This document shows, in pieces, positions 48,862-59,400 of a stretch of DNA of 64,000 nucleotides. A model generated the notes under the pieces. It searched no databases. It was not told where the DNA came from and saw only the letters and a program-made list of their open reading frames with translations. Location: positions 2,666,001 to 2,730,000 of the forward strand of contig NZ_CP017183.1 of NCBI RefSeq assembly GCF_001729785.1. The letters are read 5' to 3'. The stretch's first letter is position 1. Every line of letters starts with the position of its first letter. The position numbers and the translations under genes were made by a program. The DNA comes from Enterobacter hormaechei subsp. xiangfangensis (GTDB lineage: Bacteria > Pseudomonadota > Gammaproteobacteria > Enterobacterales > Enterobacteriaceae).

Positions 48862-49206
48862 ATGACAATTACGCGCATTGATGCCGAAGCCCGCTGGTCT
48901 GATGTGGTGATCCACAACCAGACGCTGTACTACACCGGCGTCCCTGCCAATCTGGACGCCGACGCCTTCGAGCAGACCGCCAACACCCTGGCGCAGATCG
49001 ACGCCGTACTGGAAAAACAGGGCAGCGACAAATCCCGCATTCTGGATGCGACGATTTTTCTGGCGAATAAAGACGATTTCGCGGCGATGAATAAAGCATG
49101 GGATGCGTGGGTGGTGGCGGGTCACGCGCCTGTACGCTGCACCGTACAGGCCACGCTGATGAAACCGGAATATAAGGTTGAGATCAAGATTATCGCGGCA
49201 GTGTAA
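48862..49206 (+). CDS. yoaB: RidA-family protein YoaB
   Basis: 114 residues from the ATG at 48862 (CGAGGATACG upstream). YjgF/YER057c/UK114 (RidA) fold with the typical C-terminal HAPVRCTVQATLMKPEYKVE. RidA proteins hydrolyse reactive enamine/imine intermediates, although YoaB's own substrate is not known. Convergent with yoaH, 5 nt apart. Confidence 0.94.
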   Translation: MTITRIDAEARWSDVVIHNQTLYYTGVPANLDADAFEQTANTLAQIDAVLEKQGSDKSRILDATIFLANKDDFAAMNKAWDAWVVAGHAPVRCTVQATLMKPEYKVEIKIIAAV

Positions 49207-49211
49207 GCCGG

Positions 49212-49394
49212 TTATTCTTCATCTTCATCCTCAAAGCGCGCCACGATCCGCTCGCCGGTATGGGTGGCGCGAAGTTCTTCCGCGACCTGGGAAATTGCCT
49301 GTCCGCTGCTCATCCCCTGGGACATCAGCTCCTGAATACGTTCAACGGCTTTCTGCTGTTGGTCATGGCTGAGAGAAGGTAAACCTGCAAACAT
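49212..49394 (-). CDS. yoaH: YoaH family small protein (UPF0181)
   Basis: 60 residues: [40 protein letters not shown], with an acidic C-terminus. E. coli has 59. Cytoplasmic, unknown function. Divergent from pabB, with 61 bp between the starts. Confidence 0.93.
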   Translation of the reverse strand: MFAGLPSLSHDQQQKAVERIQELMSQGMSSGQAISQVAEELRATHTGERIVARFEDEDEE

Positions 49395-49455
49395 CGTTAA
49401 CTCCTGCTAAATTATTCGCGCTAATTATTTCACGCTGCCCGGTAGTATGCCATAC

Positions 49456-50790
49456 ATGAACATGCGCTTCCCCACTGTTATGACCTTGCCCTGGCGTGCT
49501 GACGCCGCGGAGTTCTGGTTTGCCCGTCTGAGCCACCTTCCTTTTGCCATGCTGCTGCACTCCGGCCATGCGGATCACCCCTACAGCCGCTTTGATATTC
49601 TGGTGGCCGACCCGGTTAAAACGCTGACGACCGATGCGCTGTCGCCAACGGACGATCCGCTGATGCGGCTTCAGAACGAGATCGATGCTCTGGGCTTAAC
49701 TGCCACACCTGATCCGGATCTGCCTTTCCAGGGGGGCGCGCTGGGCCTGTTTGGTTACGATCTGGGTCGCCGTTTCGAAAAGCTGCCCGAGCATGCGCAG
49801 GCGGATATTTCCCTGCCGGATATGGCGGTGGGGCTGTATGACTGGGCGCTGATCGTGGATCACCGTAAGCAGACGGTTTCTCTGCTGAGCCACCGGGACG
49901 TACAGGCGCGTCTGGCCTGGCTTGAGGCGCAACGGCCCGCCGCCCCGGAACACTTTATGCTGACCTCCGGCTGGCGCTCGAACATGAGCGCGGAGGAATA
50001 CGCGGAAAAATTCTCCCGTGTGCAGGCGTATCTTCACAGTGGCGACTGTTATCAGGTCAACCTTGCCCAGCGTTTCCAGGCGGAGTACAAGGGAGACGAA
50101 TGGCAGGCGTTTACCCGCCTCAATGCCAGCAATAAGGCCCCGTTCAGTGCATTTTTACGCTTTGAACACGGCGCCATACTCAGCCTTTCGCCTGAGCGTT
50201 TTATCCACCTGGCTGACGGTATGATTCAGACCCGCCCAATAAAGGGCACACTGCCGCGCCTTGCCAACGCCGACGCCGACCGCCAGCAGGCGGAGACGCT
50301 GGCGGCCTCTCCCAAAGATCGTGCTGAAAACCTGATGATTGTCGATCTGATGCGCAATGATATTGGTCGCGTCGCCGAGCCGGGCAGCGTGCGCGTGCCG
50401 GAGCTGTTCGTCGTGGAGCCATTCCCGGCGGTGCATCATCTGGTCAGCACCATCACCGCACGCCTGCCGGCCTCGCGAACCGCCTGCGATCTGCTCCGCG
50501 CCGCGTTTCCGGGCGGCTCCATCACCGGCGCGCCGAAGGTCCGGGCGATGGAGATCATCGACGAACTGGAACCACATCGCCGCAACGCCTGGTGCGGCAG
50601 CATCGGCTATGTGAGTCTGTGCGGCACCATGGATACCAGCATCACTATTCGCACCCTGACGGCGTGCGACGGTAACCTGTACTGTTCCGCAGGCGGTGGC
50701 ATTGTGGCCGATAGCCAGGTCGAGGCGGAATATCAGGAAACCTTTGATAAAGTGAATCGTATCCTGAAACAACTGGAGAATTTACGGTGA
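49456..50790 (+). CDS. pabB: aminodeoxychorismate synthase component 1 PabB
   Basis: 444 residues from the ATG at 49456; ATGs at 49447 and 49462 are also possible, and no strong ribosome site decides. Anthranilate synthase I-like chorismate-binding fold. The PIKGT motif with the catalytic Lys ([10 protein letters not shown]), [31 protein letters not shown] and the terminal [17 protein letters not shown] are intact. With PabA it makes 4-amino-4-deoxychorismate for folate. Its stop overlaps the nudL start. Confidence 0.96.
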   Translation: MNMRFPTVMTLPWRADAAEFWFARLSHLPFAMLLHSGHADHPYSRFDILVADPVKTLTTDALSPTDDPLMRLQNEIDALGLTATPDPDLPFQGGALGLFGYDLGRRFEKLPEHAQADISLPDMAVGLYDWALIVDHRKQTVSLLSHRDVQARLAWLEAQRPAAPEHFMLTSGWRSNMSAEEYAEKFSRVQAYLHSGDCYQVNLAQRFQAEYKGDEWQAFTRLNASNKAPFSAFLRFEHGAILSLSPERFIHLADGMIQTRPIKGTLPRLANADADRQQAETLAASPKDRAENLMIVDLMRNDIGRVAEPGSVRVPELFVVEPFPAVHHLVSTITARLPASRTACDLLRAAFPGGSITGAPKVRAMEIIDELEPHRRNAWCGSIGYVSLCGTMDTSITIRTLTACDGNLYCSAGGGIVADSQVEAEYQETFDKVNRILKQLENLR

Positions 50791-51365
50791 AGAAAGACAA
50801 CCTGACGCTGGATGATTTTCTGTCGCGCTTTCAGCTTCTGCGGCCCCAGGTTAGCCGCGCCACGCTGAATCAACGTCAGGCGGCGGTGCTGATCCCGGTC
50901 GTGCGCCGTGAGCAGCCGGGTCTGTTGCTTACCCAGCGCTCACCGCATATGCGAAAACACGCCGGTCAGGTTGCGTTTCCGGGCGGCGCGGTGGACAGCA
51001 CCGATGCATCCCTGATTGCCGCCGCACTGCGTGAAGCGCATGAGGAAGTGGCGATCCCCCCGGAGACAGTCGAGGTGATCGGCGTGCTGCCGCCAGTGGA
51101 CAGCGTAACCGGTTTTCAGGTCACGCCGGTCGTTGGCATTATTCCGCCCGATCTTCAGTATCACGCCAGCGTCGATGAAGTTTCAGCGGTGTTCGAAATG
51201 CCGCTGGAAGAGGCCCTTCGTCTGGGCCGCTATCACCCACTGGATATTCACCGCCGCGGACACGATCATCGGGTCTGGCTGTCGTGGTATCAGCATTATT
51301 TTGTCTGGGGCATGACGGCAGGCATCATTCGTGAGCTGGCCCTGCAAATCGGCCTGAAGCCTTGA
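50787..51365 (+). CDS. nudL: Nudix hydrolase NudL (putative CoA pyrophosphatase)
   Basis: 192 residues from the GTG at 50787, which overlaps the pabB stop by four bases (GTGA). Nudix box [20 protein letters not shown] then EAHEEVAI. Upstream the UPF0035 signature [20 protein letters not shown] marks the CoA pyrophosphatase subgroup. Hydrolyses CoA or related nucleotides; the exact activity is inferred from the family. Cytoplasmic. Confidence 0.93.
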   Translation: MKKDNLTLDDFLSRFQLLRPQVSRATLNQRQAAVLIPVVRREQPGLLLTQRSPHMRKHAGQVAFPGGAVDSTDASLIAAALREAHEEVAIPPETVEVIGVLPPVDSVTGFQVTPVVGIIPPDLQYHASVDEVSAVFEMPLEEALRLGRYHPLDIHRRGHDHRVWLSWYQHYFVWGMTAGIIRELALQIGLKP

Positions 51366-51549
51366 CTATACTTTACATTCCACCCTTTTCTGGCATGTTT
51401 GCGATCGGCGTCGCGCTATTAGCAAAACCATCGTTAACCATTAGTTTAATTCATGTGAATAGTTAAGCCGAGGTTGGTGTTCCCTCTTACACTATGCGCA
51501 GTTATAACATCGTTACTGGAACCCCAGTAACCCTGTCAGGAGTGTGAAA

Positions 51550-52914
51550 GTGATTAGTATATTCGACATGTTCAAAGTGGGGATTGGTCCTTCCTCTTCC
51601 CACACTGTAGGGCCGATGAAGGCCGGTAAACAGTTCGTCGATGATCTGGTCGAAAAAGGATTACTGGAAAGCGTTACCCGTGTCGCCGTAGACGTTTACG
51701 GTTCACTGTCATTAACGGGTAAAGGCCACCACACCGATATCGCCATTATTATGGGTCTGGCAGGCAATATGCCGGACACTGTTGATATTGATGCCATTCC
51801 GGCATTTATCCGCGACGTGGAAACGCGCGGACGCTTACTGCTGGCTAACGGTCAGCACGAAGTGGACTTCCCGCAGGATGACGGGATGCGTTTTCGTAGC
51901 GACAACCTGCCGCTGCATGAAAACGGCATGACCATCCACGCCTGGAGCGGCGAAAAAGAGATCTACAGTAAAACCTACTACTCCATCGGCGGCGGCTTTA
52001 TCGTTGACGAAGAACACTTTGGTAAAGAGAGCGCGGGCGACGTCAATGTGCCCTATCCGTTTAAATCGGCCACCGAGATGCTGGGCTACTGCAAAGAGAC
52101 CGGTCTGTCCCTGTCCGGCATGGTGATGCAGAACGAACTGGCGCTGCACAGCAAGAAAGAGATCGAAGACTATTTTGCTAACGTGTGGCAAACCATGCGC
52201 GCCTGTATTGACCGCGGGATGAACACCGAGGGTGTTCTGCCTGGGCCTCTGCGCGTACCGCGTCGTGCCTCTGCGCTGCGCCGCATGCTGGTCACCACCG
52301 ACAAGTTCTCCAATGACCCAATGAACGTGGTCGACTGGGTGAACATGTTTGCCCTCGCGGTTAACGAAGAGAACGCAGCGGGTGGTCGCGTGGTGACGGC
52401 GCCGACCAACGGCGCGTGCGGTATCGTTCCGGCGGTGCTGGCCTATTACGATCACTTTATTGAGCCCGTGACACCGGATATCTATATCCGTTATTTCCTC
52501 GCGGCAGGCGCTATCGGCGCGCTGTACAAAATGAATGCGTCCATCTCTGGTGCCGAAGTAGGCTGTCAGGGTGAAGTGGGCGTGGCCTGCTCTATGGCGG
52601 CAGCGGGTCTGGCGGAACTGTTGGGCGCCAGCCCTGAGCAGGTGTGCGTGGCGGCGGAAATCGGTATGGAGCACAACCTCGGTCTGACCTGTGACCCGGT
52701 TGCCGGTCAGGTGCAGGTGCCGTGCATTGAGCGTAACGCCATCGCCTCCGTCAAAGCGATCAACGCCTCGCGTATGGCGATGCGCCGTACCAGCGAGCCA
52801 CGCGTGTCGCTGGATAAGGTTATTGAAACCATGTACGAAACCGGCAAGGACATGAACGCGAAGTACCGTGAGACCTCGCGCGGCGGTCTGGCCATTAAGG
52901 TGCAGTGCGACTAA
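51550..52914 (+). CDS. sdaA: L-serine ammonia-lyase SdaA
   Basis: 454 residues from the GTG at 51550, which has AGGAG seven bases upstream and matches the E. coli GTG start; a GTG at 51544 is less well spaced. Iron-sulfur enzyme: N-terminal [20 protein letters not shown], and cysteines for the [4Fe-4S] cluster in [13 protein letters not shown] and [18 protein letters not shown]. Deaminates L-serine to pyruvate. Lrp represses sdaA in E. coli. Ends at a strong terminator. Confidence 0.97.
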   Translation: MISIFDMFKVGIGPSSSHTVGPMKAGKQFVDDLVEKGLLESVTRVAVDVYGSLSLTGKGHHTDIAIIMGLAGNMPDTVDIDAIPAFIRDVETRGRLLLANGQHEVDFPQDDGMRFRSDNLPLHENGMTIHAWSGEKEIYSKTYYSIGGGFIVDEEHFGKESAGDVNVPYPFKSATEMLGYCKETGLSLSGMVMQNELALHSKKEIEDYFANVWQTMRACIDRGMNTEGVLPGPLRVPRRASALRRMLVTTDKFSNDPMNVVDWVNMFALAVNEENAAGGRVVTAPTNGACGIVPAVLAYYDHFIEPVTPDIYIRYFLAAGAIGALYKMNASISGAEVGCQGEVGVACSMAAAGLAELLGASPEQVCVAAEIGMEHNLGLTCDPVAGQVQVPCIERNAIASVKAINASRMAMRRTSEPRVSLDKVIETMYETGKDMNAKYRETSRGGLAIKVQCD

Positions 52915-52922
52915 GCCTTCCT

Positions 52923-52953
52923 TTCGCCCATCTGCAACAGATGGGCGAATTTT
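52923..52953 (+). terminator. sdaA terminator
   Basis: TTCGCCCATCTG-CAA-CAGATGGGCGAA is a perfect 12-bp stem followed by four T, 8 nt after the stop codon. Confidence 0.85.
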
Positions 52954-53043
52954 CCCCTCTCGTCTCGTCGCTTCACGTATTCCCCACTACACTGTCACTG
53001 TTGCGTCTGGCTTTTCTGGCCGGTGCTTAACAGGCGACCGTTC

Positions 53044-54642
53044 ATGCAAACTGCACAAACGATCATTAAAGACTATCGCCGAAAACGCGTTATCGTCTGT
53101 GTCACGGTTGCGCTCGTTACGCTCGTCCTGACGCTGGGCATTCGCTTTATTTCACAGCGCAACATAAATCAGGATCGGATCCACGACTTTACCCACCACA
53201 CCGTGCGTGCGCTTGATAAGGTGCTTCTCTCGTTAGAGGCCCAGCGTGAAACGCTACTTTCACTGGTTGGCATACCCTGTTCCGAAGCAAATCTAATCCT
53301 GCGAAAACAGGCGGCGATCCTCCAGACCGTACGCTCCATCGCCCTCATTCAAGACGGAATACTGTATTGCTCAAGCGTCTTTGGCAGCCGTAATGTGCCC
53401 GTCAGTGAGTTTGTGCCGGAGCTTCCAGTCAGTGAATCCAGGCTGCTGCTGTCGACTGACCGGTGGCTGGTAAAAGGCAGCCCGGTACTGATTCAGTGGT
53501 CTCCCGTTGCGGGCGACGGCAACGACGGGGTGATGGAGGTGGTGAATATCGATCTCATCACTAAAATGATTCTCGAGCCGCAGCGGCCGCAGATCACCGA
53601 CGTTGTCCTGAGAGTAGGAGATAACTTCCTCCGCGACGGGCAACAGGTGACGACTACGCCGACCTTCGATGAAAACGCCTCCCTGCTGGAACAGTCGTCA
53701 CAACATTACCCTTTCAGCGTCACGGTGAGCGGCCCCGGGCCTGGCGAAATGGCGTTAAAAAATCTGCCTACCCAGCTGCCGCTGGCGTTGATGCTCAGCT
53801 TACTGATGGGCTATATCGCCTGGCTCGCCACGGCGCGGCGAATCAGTTTCACCTGGGAAATCAACATGGGAATTGCGGCCCGGGAGTTTGAACTCTTCTG
53901 CCAGCCGCTGGTGAATGCCCGCACCCGGGAATGCGTCGGCGTCGAGATCCTCCTGCGCTGGAACAACCCGCGTCAGGGATGGATTTCGCCCGATGTCTTT
54001 ATCCCTCTGGCCGAAGAACATAACCTGATTGTTCCGCTTACCCGCTACGTCATCAGCGAAACGGTGCGGCAGATAGGCTATTTCCCTGCCTCGCGCGATT
54101 TCCATATCGGCATTAACGTGGCCGCCAGCCATTTTCGCCGCGCTGCGCTTATCCAGGATCTCAACCGCATCTGGTTTAACGCCAGCCCTGTTCAACAGTT
54201 GATCGTGGAGTTAACCGAACGCGATGCGTTGCTGGATGTGGATTACCGCATCGTGCGGGAGCTGCACCGCAAAGGGGTGAAACTTGCGATTGATGATTTT
54301 GGTACCGGCAACAGCTCACTTTCATGGCTAGAAAAACTGCATCCGGATGTGCTGAAAATTGATAAATCCTTCACCACCGCGATCGGCACCGACGCCGTGA
54401 ACTCAACGGTAACAGATATTATTATTGCGCTTGGCCAGCGGCTGAATATTGAACTGGTTGCGGAAGGGGTGGAAACCGAGGAGCAGTCACGCTACCTGCG
54501 CCGTCACAGCGTACATATTTTGCAGGGGTACTTGTATGCGCGGCCAATGCCGCTGCGCGAGTTTCCGAAATGGCTGGCGGAAAGTCACTCTCCGCCAGCC
54601 CGTCACAACGGACACATCGTGCCCTTACTGCCGTTACGCTAG
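53044..54642 (+). CDS. pdeD: c-di-GMP phosphodiesterase PdeD (YoaD)
   Basis: 532 residues from the ATG at 53044, as E. coli. Two TM segments (residues about 17-38 and 245-265) enclose a periplasmic CSS redox-sensing domain with GIPCSEANL and LYCSSVFG. The cytoplasmic EAL domain is intact: GVEILLRWNN (EIL variant), GINVAASHFRR, VELTERDALLD, IDDFGTGNSSLSWL, LVAEGVETEEQ, QGYLYARPMPL. Hydrolyses c-di-GMP, likely under thiol-redox control by the Dsb system. Confidence 0.95.
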   Translation: MQTAQTIIKDYRRKRVIVCVTVALVTLVLTLGIRFISQRNINQDRIHDFTHHTVRALDKVLLSLEAQRETLLSLVGIPCSEANLILRKQAAILQTVRSIALIQDGILYCSSVFGSRNVPVSEFVPELPVSESRLLLSTDRWLVKGSPVLIQWSPVAGDGNDGVMEVVNIDLITKMILEPQRPQITDVVLRVGDNFLRDGQQVTTTPTFDENASLLEQSSQHYPFSVTVSGPGPGEMALKNLPTQLPLALMLSLLMGYIAWLATARRISFTWEINMGIAAREFELFCQPLVNARTRECVGVEILLRWNNPRQGWISPDVFIPLAEEHNLIVPLTRYVISETVRQIGYFPASRDFHIGINVAASHFRRAALIQDLNRIWFNASPVQQLIVELTERDALLDVDYRIVRELHRKGVKLAIDDFGTGNSSLSWLEKLHPDVLKIDKSFTTAIGTDAVNSTVTDIIIALGQRLNIELVAEGVETEEQSRYLRRHSVHILQGYLYARPMPLREFPKWLAESHSPPARHNGHIVPLLPLR

Positions 54643-54648
54643 ATAACG

Positions 54649-56208
54649 TTACTCTTCTTCGTCGTGCGCAGAGTGCTCTTTAACAATACGCACCATATCA
54701 ACGCGATAGTCGTTGGCTTCGACGATGGTAATTTGCAGCGGCGGCAGCTCCAGCACATCACCGATACGCGGGATCTGCCCGTTAACGGAGATCACCAGCC
54801 CCGCCACGGTGGCAATATCTTCATCATCATTGACCACGTTTTCGACGCCCAGCGTGTGCGAGAGCGCGTGCAGGTCGGTGGTGCCTTTCACCAGCCAGCC
54901 GTCACCGTCGGCAACGATTTCAGGGGTTTCATCCGCATCAGGGAATTCACCGGCAATGGCTTCCAGCACGTCCAGCGGCGTCACCAGGCCCTGTACCACA
55001 CCAAATTCGTTGGTGACGATAACAAAGCTCCCGCGAGCACGGCGCAATACGCCCAGCAGGTTGATCGGATCCAGCGTTTCAGGCACCACGATAGCGGGCG
55101 ACGCGGCCGCTACGGCCTCGACGTTAACGCCCTCTTCCAGCGCCACCAGCATCTCTTTCGCGCGTACCACACCGATGATCTCATCCAGCTCACCCCGGCA
55201 GACCGGGAACAGGCTGTGCGGCGAGGAGAGCAGCTGCTGACGAATTTCGTCGACGCTCAGGTTGGCGTCCACCCAGCTGATTTCGCCGCGTGGCGTCATA
55301 ATACCGCGCAGGGAGCGGGAAGCCAGCGAAAGCACGCCATTGATCATGTAGCGTTCTTCTTCCACAAACGCGCCTTCCGGCACCGGAACCGGGTTGCGGT
55401 TCTCGTTATCAGCCTGCACGTTCACCTGACGACGCCCGCCCATCAGTCGCAGAATCGCATCTGCGGTACGGGCTCGCAGCGGCTGATTCGACTGCTGCTT
55501 AATAAAGTTACGGCGCGCAATCTGGTTAAACAGCTCGATCAGAATCGAGAAGCCAATCGCGGCGTACAGGTAGCCTTTCGGAATATGGAAGCCAAACCCT
55601 TCTGCCACCAGGCTCAGACCAATCATCAGCAGGAAGCTCAGACACAGCACAACGACCGTCGGATGCTGGTTGACGAAACGCGTCAGCGGTTTCGACGCCA
55701 GCAGCATTACCGCCATCGCAATCACCACCGCCGCCATCATCACCGGCAGATGGTTCACCATGCCGACCGCCGTAATCACCGCATCCAGTGAGAAGACCGC
55801 ATCAAGCACCACAATCTGTAGAACAACCACCCAGAAGCTGGCATAACCCTTACCGTGGCCATCATCGTGCTGCCGGTTCTCCAGCCGTTCATGCAGCTCT
55901 GTTGTGGCTTTGAACAGCAGGAACAGTCCCCCTACCAGCATAATTAAATCGCGGCCGGAGAAGGTGAAATCCATGACGGTGAACAGGGGCTTCGTCAGGG
56001 TGACCATCCACGAGATAACAGACAGTAAGCCCAGACGCATGATCAGCGCCAGCGAGAGGCCGATCAGACGGGCTTTATCACGCTGTTTCGGCGGCAGTTT
56101 ATCTGCGAGGATGGCGATAAACACCAGGTTATCAATACCGAGAACGATCTCCAGCACGACCAGCGTAAGCAAGCCTACCCAGATTGACGGGTCCATTAAG
56201 AATTCCAT
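54649..56208 (-). CDS. yoaE: TerC/CorC-type inner-membrane protein YoaE
   Basis: 519 residues. TerC-like TM domain at residues 1-240 ([40 protein letters not shown]), then a CBS pair and a CorC_HlyC domain at the C-terminus ([16 protein letters not shown] and [20 protein letters not shown]). Family members are linked to metal or ion transport, or to metalation of exported proteins, but YoaE's role is not settled. Overlapped at its start by a 69-codon upstream frame. Convergent with pdeD. Confidence 0.94.
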   Translation of the reverse strand: MEFLMDPSIWVGLLTLVVLEIVLGIDNLVFIAILADKLPPKQRDKARLIGLSLALIMRLGLLSVISWMVTLTKPLFTVMDFTFSGRDLIMLVGGLFLLFKATTELHERLENRQHDDGHGKGYASFWVVVLQIVVLDAVFSLDAVITAVGMVNHLPVMMAAVVIAMAVMLLASKPLTRFVNQHPTVVVLCLSFLLMIGLSLVAEGFGFHIPKGYLYAAIGFSILIELFNQIARRNFIKQQSNQPLRARTADAILRLMGGRRQVNVQADNENRNPVPVPEGAFVEEERYMINGVLSLASRSLRGIMTPRGEISWVDANLSVDEIRQQLLSSPHSLFPVCRGELDEIIGVVRAKEMLVALEEGVNVEAVAAASPAIVVPETLDPINLLGVLRRARGSFVIVTNEFGVVQGLVTPLDVLEAIAGEFPDADETPEIVADGDGWLVKGTTDLHALSHTLGVENVVNDDEDIATVAGLVISVNGQIPRIGDVLELPPLQITIVEANDYRVDMVRIVKEHSAHDEEE

Positions 56209-56405
56209 GACACGCTCCTGCTAAAGGAATGACAAAACGGTGCCCCGCTAATGTCGGGCATTTCAAAGGGAATGAGAGTCGATGCGTGGCGAAGATCGCC
56301 GGTGATTAAGGCGCGGAATGGCCTGGAAGATGACTGACGTCGGTGACGGTCCATATAGTGGGCTGTAGCCCTATACTCCTGAATAATTAAACGGACGCTA
56401 AACAT
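56196..56405 (-). CDS. yoaL: yoaL-like small upstream ORF overlapping yoaE
   Basis: 69 codons from the ATG at 56405 ([20 protein letters not shown], ending [10 protein letters not shown]), with its stop 13 nt inside yoaE. E. coli has a described small ORF, YoaL, in the same place, whose translation is coupled to yoaE. The ORF is Ser/Arg/His-rich with no signal peptide or TM. No good ribosome site precedes it. The product may be unimportant and the act of translation the function. Confidence 0.5.
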   Translation of the reverse strand: MFSVRLIIQEYRATAHYMDRHRRQSSSRPFRALITGDLRHASTLIPFEMPDISGAPFCHSFSRSVSWNS

Positions 56406-56671
56406 ATCAGAGACAATTGGTTTTTAGCAAAGATTTACGTTCCTTTGCAAACTTCTGTAACACACGCGGATTATCTTAGAGAAAAATCTGTAAGGCGTAG
56501 CTAAATTACGGATCTTCATCACATAAATTATTTTTTCACTATCTAAAATAATTCGCGGAAGTCTTAGTTTTTTTGAACTCTAACCCTTATCTGAATCGAT
56601 TCGGTTCGCCAATACGATTCTCAGTACGCCTGCCTGGCAGACGTATAAATGATAATAAAAGGAGGTAGCAA
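56406..56671. other. divergent intergenic region yoaE/manX
   Basis: About 265 bp, AT-rich, holding the manXYZ and yoaE promoters. Includes the inverted repeat at 56526-56553. I did not assign -35/-10 boxes. Confidence 0.55.
56526..56553. promoter_or_regulatory. inverted repeat upstream of manXYZ, candidate Mlc/NagC-type operator
   Basis: AATTATTTT and AAAATAATT, perfect 9-bp arms with a 10-nt centre, about 120 nt ahead of the manX start. The TTATTTT/AAAATAA arms resemble ROK-family (Mlc, NagC) sites; both proteins regulate manX in E. coli. Confidence 0.5.
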
Positions 56672-57634
56672 GTGACCATTGCTATTGTCATAGGCACACA
56701 TGGTTGGGCTGCGGAGCAGTTACTCAAAACGGCAGAAATGCTGTTGGGCGAGCAGGAAAACGTCGGCTGGATCGATTTCGTTCCCGGTGAAAATGCCGAG
56801 ACGCTGATTGAAAAATACACTGCTCAGCTTGAGAAGCTGGATACCAGCAAAGGCGTGCTGTTTCTCGTGGATACATGGGGCGGCAGCCCGTTCAACGCTG
56901 CCAGCCGCATTGTCGTCGATAAAGAGCATTATGAAGTCGTCGCCGGGGTGAATATCCCGATGTTGGTGGAAACCTTCATGGCGCGTGACGACAACCCAGG
57001 CTTTGACGAGCTGGTGGCGCTGGCGGTGGAAACCGGTCGCGAAGGCGTGAAGGCGCTGAAAGCGCAGCCGGTTGAAAAACCTGCCCCTGCCCCTGCTGCA
57101 CCAAAAGCCGCTGCACCGGCGAAGCCAATGGGTCCGAACGATTACATGGTTATCGGCCTTGCGCGTATTGATGACCGTCTGATCCACGGCCAGGTGGCGA
57201 CGCGCTGGACCAAAGAGACCAACGTACAACGCATCATCGTGGTCAGTGACGAAGTGGCCGCCGACACTGTCCGTAAAACCCTTCTTACCCAGGTTGCACC
57301 GCCGGGCGTCACCGCGCACGTCGTGGATGTCGCCAAAATGATCCGCGTTTACAACAACCCGAAATACGCGGGCGAACGCGTGATGCTTCTGTTCACCAAC
57401 CCGACAGACGTTGAACGCATTGTTGAAGGCGGCGTGAAAATCACCTCCGTTAACATTGGCGGTATGGCTTTCCGTCAGGGCAAAACGCAGGTCAACAACG
57501 CGATTTCAGTGGATGCGAAAGATATCGAGGCCTTCAACAAGCTGAATGCACGCGGTATCGAGCTGGAAGCCCGTAAGGTTTCCACGGATCAGAAACTGAA
57601 AATGATGGATTTGATCGGCAAAGTGGGGAAATAA
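56672..57634 (+). CDS. manX: PTS mannose transporter subunit IIAB ManX
   Basis: 320 residues from the GTG at 56672 (AGGAGG upstream); E. coli also uses GTG. IIA domain with phosphorylated His10 (VIGTHGWAAEQL), an Ala/Pro linker at about 132-152, and IIB with His172 in RIDDRLIHGQVATRW. Phosphorelay from HPr to the sugar taken up by ManYZ (mannose, glucose, glucosamine and others). Cytoplasmic. First of three genes. Confidence 0.97.
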   Translation: MTIAIVIGTHGWAAEQLLKTAEMLLGEQENVGWIDFVPGENAETLIEKYTAQLEKLDTSKGVLFLVDTWGGSPFNAASRIVVDKEHYEVVAGVNIPMLVETFMARDDNPGFDELVALAVETGREGVKALKAQPVEKPAPAPAAPKAAAPAKPMGPNDYMVIGLARIDDRLIHGQVATRWTKETNVQRIIVVSDEVAADTVRKTLLTQVAPPGVTAHVVDVAKMIRVYNNPKYAGERVMLLFTNPTDVERIVEGGVKITSVNIGGMAFRQGKTQVNNAISVDAKDIEAFNKLNARGIELEARKVSTDQKLKMMDLIGKVGK

Positions 57635-57681
57635 GCCCGGGCCGGTTTTTCATATAGAGCTTATGTAATAGGAGAAGTGCA

Positions 57682-58482
57682 ATGGAGATTACTACTCTTC
57701 AGATTGTGCTGGTGTTCATCGTCGCGTGTATTGCGGGTATGGAGTCCGTACTTGATGAATTTCAGTTCCACCGCCCTCTGGTGGCCTGTACGTTGATTGG
57801 CGCCGTTCTCGGTGACATGAAAACCGGTATCATCATCGGTGGTACCCTGGAAATGATCGCCCTCGGCTGGATGAACATCGGTGCGGCAGTTGCGCCAGAT
57901 GCCGCGCTGGCGTCCATTATTTCGACCGTTCTGGTTATCGCCGGTCATCAGAGTATTGGTGCCGGTATCGCGCTGGCCATCCCGCTGGCCGCAGCGGGTC
58001 AGGTGCTGACCATTATTGTCCGTACTATTACCGTGGCCTTCCAGCACGCGGCGGATAAGGCGGCCGAAAACGGCAACCTCACCGCGCTCTCCTGGATCCA
58101 CGTTTCTTCCCTGTTCCTGCAAGCGATGCGTATCGCGATCCCTGCAGTTATCGTGGCGATTTCTGTCGGTACCAGCGAAGTTCAGGGCATGCTGAATGCG
58201 ATCCCTGAAGTGGTCACCAGCGGTCTGAATATCGCCGGGGGTATGATCGTGGTGGTCGGTTATGCGATGGTCATCAACATGATGCGCGCGGGCTACCTGA
58301 TGCCATTCTTCTACCTCGGCTTCGTTACCGCTGCGTTCACCAACTTCAACCTGGTTGCGCTGGGTGTGATTGGTGCGGTGATGGCGATTCTTTATATCCA
58401 GCTCAGCCCGAAATACAACCGTGTCGCGGGTGCCCCTGCGCAGGCTGCTGGTAACAACGATCTCGATAACGAACTGGACTAA
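57682..58482 (+). CDS. manY: PTS mannose transporter subunit IIC ManY
   Basis: 266 residues, the E. coli length (MEITTLQIVLVFIVACIAGM, ESVLDEFQFHRPLVACTLIG). Polytopic inner-membrane channel subunit of the mannose-family PTS; with ManZ it forms the translocator and is also used by some bacteriocins and phages. AGGAG ribosome site. Confidence 0.97.
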   Translation: MEITTLQIVLVFIVACIAGMESVLDEFQFHRPLVACTLIGAVLGDMKTGIIIGGTLEMIALGWMNIGAAVAPDAALASIISTVLVIAGHQSIGAGIALAIPLAAAGQVLTIIVRTITVAFQHAADKAAENGNLTALSWIHVSSLFLQAMRIAIPAVIVAISVGTSEVQGMLNAIPEVVTSGLNIAGGMIVVVGYAMVINMMRAGYLMPFFYLGFVTAAFTNFNLVALGVIGAVMAILYIQLSPKYNRVAGAPAQAAGNNDLDNELD

Positions 58483-58494
58483 CAGGTGAGCGAA

Positions 58495-59346
58495 ATGGTT
58501 GATATGACAAAAACTACCACTGAGAAAAAACTCACTCCGGGTGATATTCGTGGCGTGTTCATCCGTTCTAACCTGTTTCAGGGTTCATGGAACTTCGAAC
58601 GTATGCAGGCGCTCGGCTTCTGCTTCTCCATGGTGCCGGCCATCAAACGCCTGTATCCGGAAAACAACGAAGCACGCCGTCAGGCAATTAAGCGTCATCT
58701 GGAATTCTTCAACACCCATCCTTATGTTGCGGCGCCGGTTCTGGGCGTGACGCTGGCGATGGAAGAGCAGCGTGCGAACGGGGCTGAAATCGACGATGGT
58801 GCCATCAACGGTATCAAAGTTGGTCTGATGGGGCCGCTGGCAGGCGTGGGCGACCCGATTTTCTGGGGTACCGTGCGTCCGGTCTTTGCGGCGCTGGGCG
58901 CCGGGATCGCCATGAGCGGCAGCCTGCTCGGTCCTCTGCTGTTCTTCATCCTGTTCAACGCGGTGCGTCTGCTGACCCGTTACTACGGCGTGGCGTACGG
59001 CTATCGTAAAGGTGTGGATATCGTTAAGGATATGGGCGGCGGCTTCCTGCAAAAACTGACTGAGGGGGCGTCAATTCTCGGCCTGTTTGTAATGGGGGCG
59101 CTGGTTAACAAGTGGACGCACGTAAACATCCCGCTGGTGGTATCAACGATCACCGGTCAGGATGGTCAGACGCGCGTTACCACCGTGCAGACCATTCTGG
59201 ACCAGCTGATGCCGGGCCTGGTACCGCTGCTGTTAACCTTCGCCTGTATGTGGCTGCTGCGTAAGAAAGTGAACCCGCTTTGGATCATCGTTGGCTTCTT
59301 CGTCATCGGTATCGCGGGCTACGCTGTCGGCCTGCTGGGTCTGTAA
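58495..59346 (+). CDS. manZ: PTS mannose transporter subunit IID ManZ
   Basis: 283 residues from the ATG at 58495 (AGGTGA upstream); a GTG at 58486 would add three residues. IID family: LFQGSWNFERMQALGFCFSM, GLMGPLAGVGDPIFWGTVRP. Pairs with ManY. Most of the protein is on the cytoplasmic side with few TM helices near the C-terminus. Intrinsic terminator 14 nt later. Confidence 0.97.
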   Translation: MVDMTKTTTEKKLTPGDIRGVFIRSNLFQGSWNFERMQALGFCFSMVPAIKRLYPENNEARRQAIKRHLEFFNTHPYVAAPVLGVTLAMEEQRANGAEIDDGAINGIKVGLMGPLAGVGDPIFWGTVRPVFAALGAGIAMSGSLLGPLLFFILFNAVRLLTRYYGVAYGYRKGVDIVKDMGGGFLQKLTEGASILGLFVMGALVNKWTHVNIPLVVSTITGQDGQTRVTTVQTILDQLMPGLVPLLLTFACMWLLRKKVNPLWIIVGFFVIGIAGYAVGLLGL

Positions 59347-59360
59347 TAAAATGCTTTACT

Positions 59361-59387
59361 GACCGGGGGCTTGCCCCCGGTCTTTTT
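59361..59387 (+). terminator. manXYZ terminator
   Basis: GACCGGGGGC-TT-GCCCCCGGTC with five T after it, between manZ and yobD. Perfect 10-bp stem. Confidence 0.85.
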
Positions 59388-59400
59388 ATCTGGAGGATGA

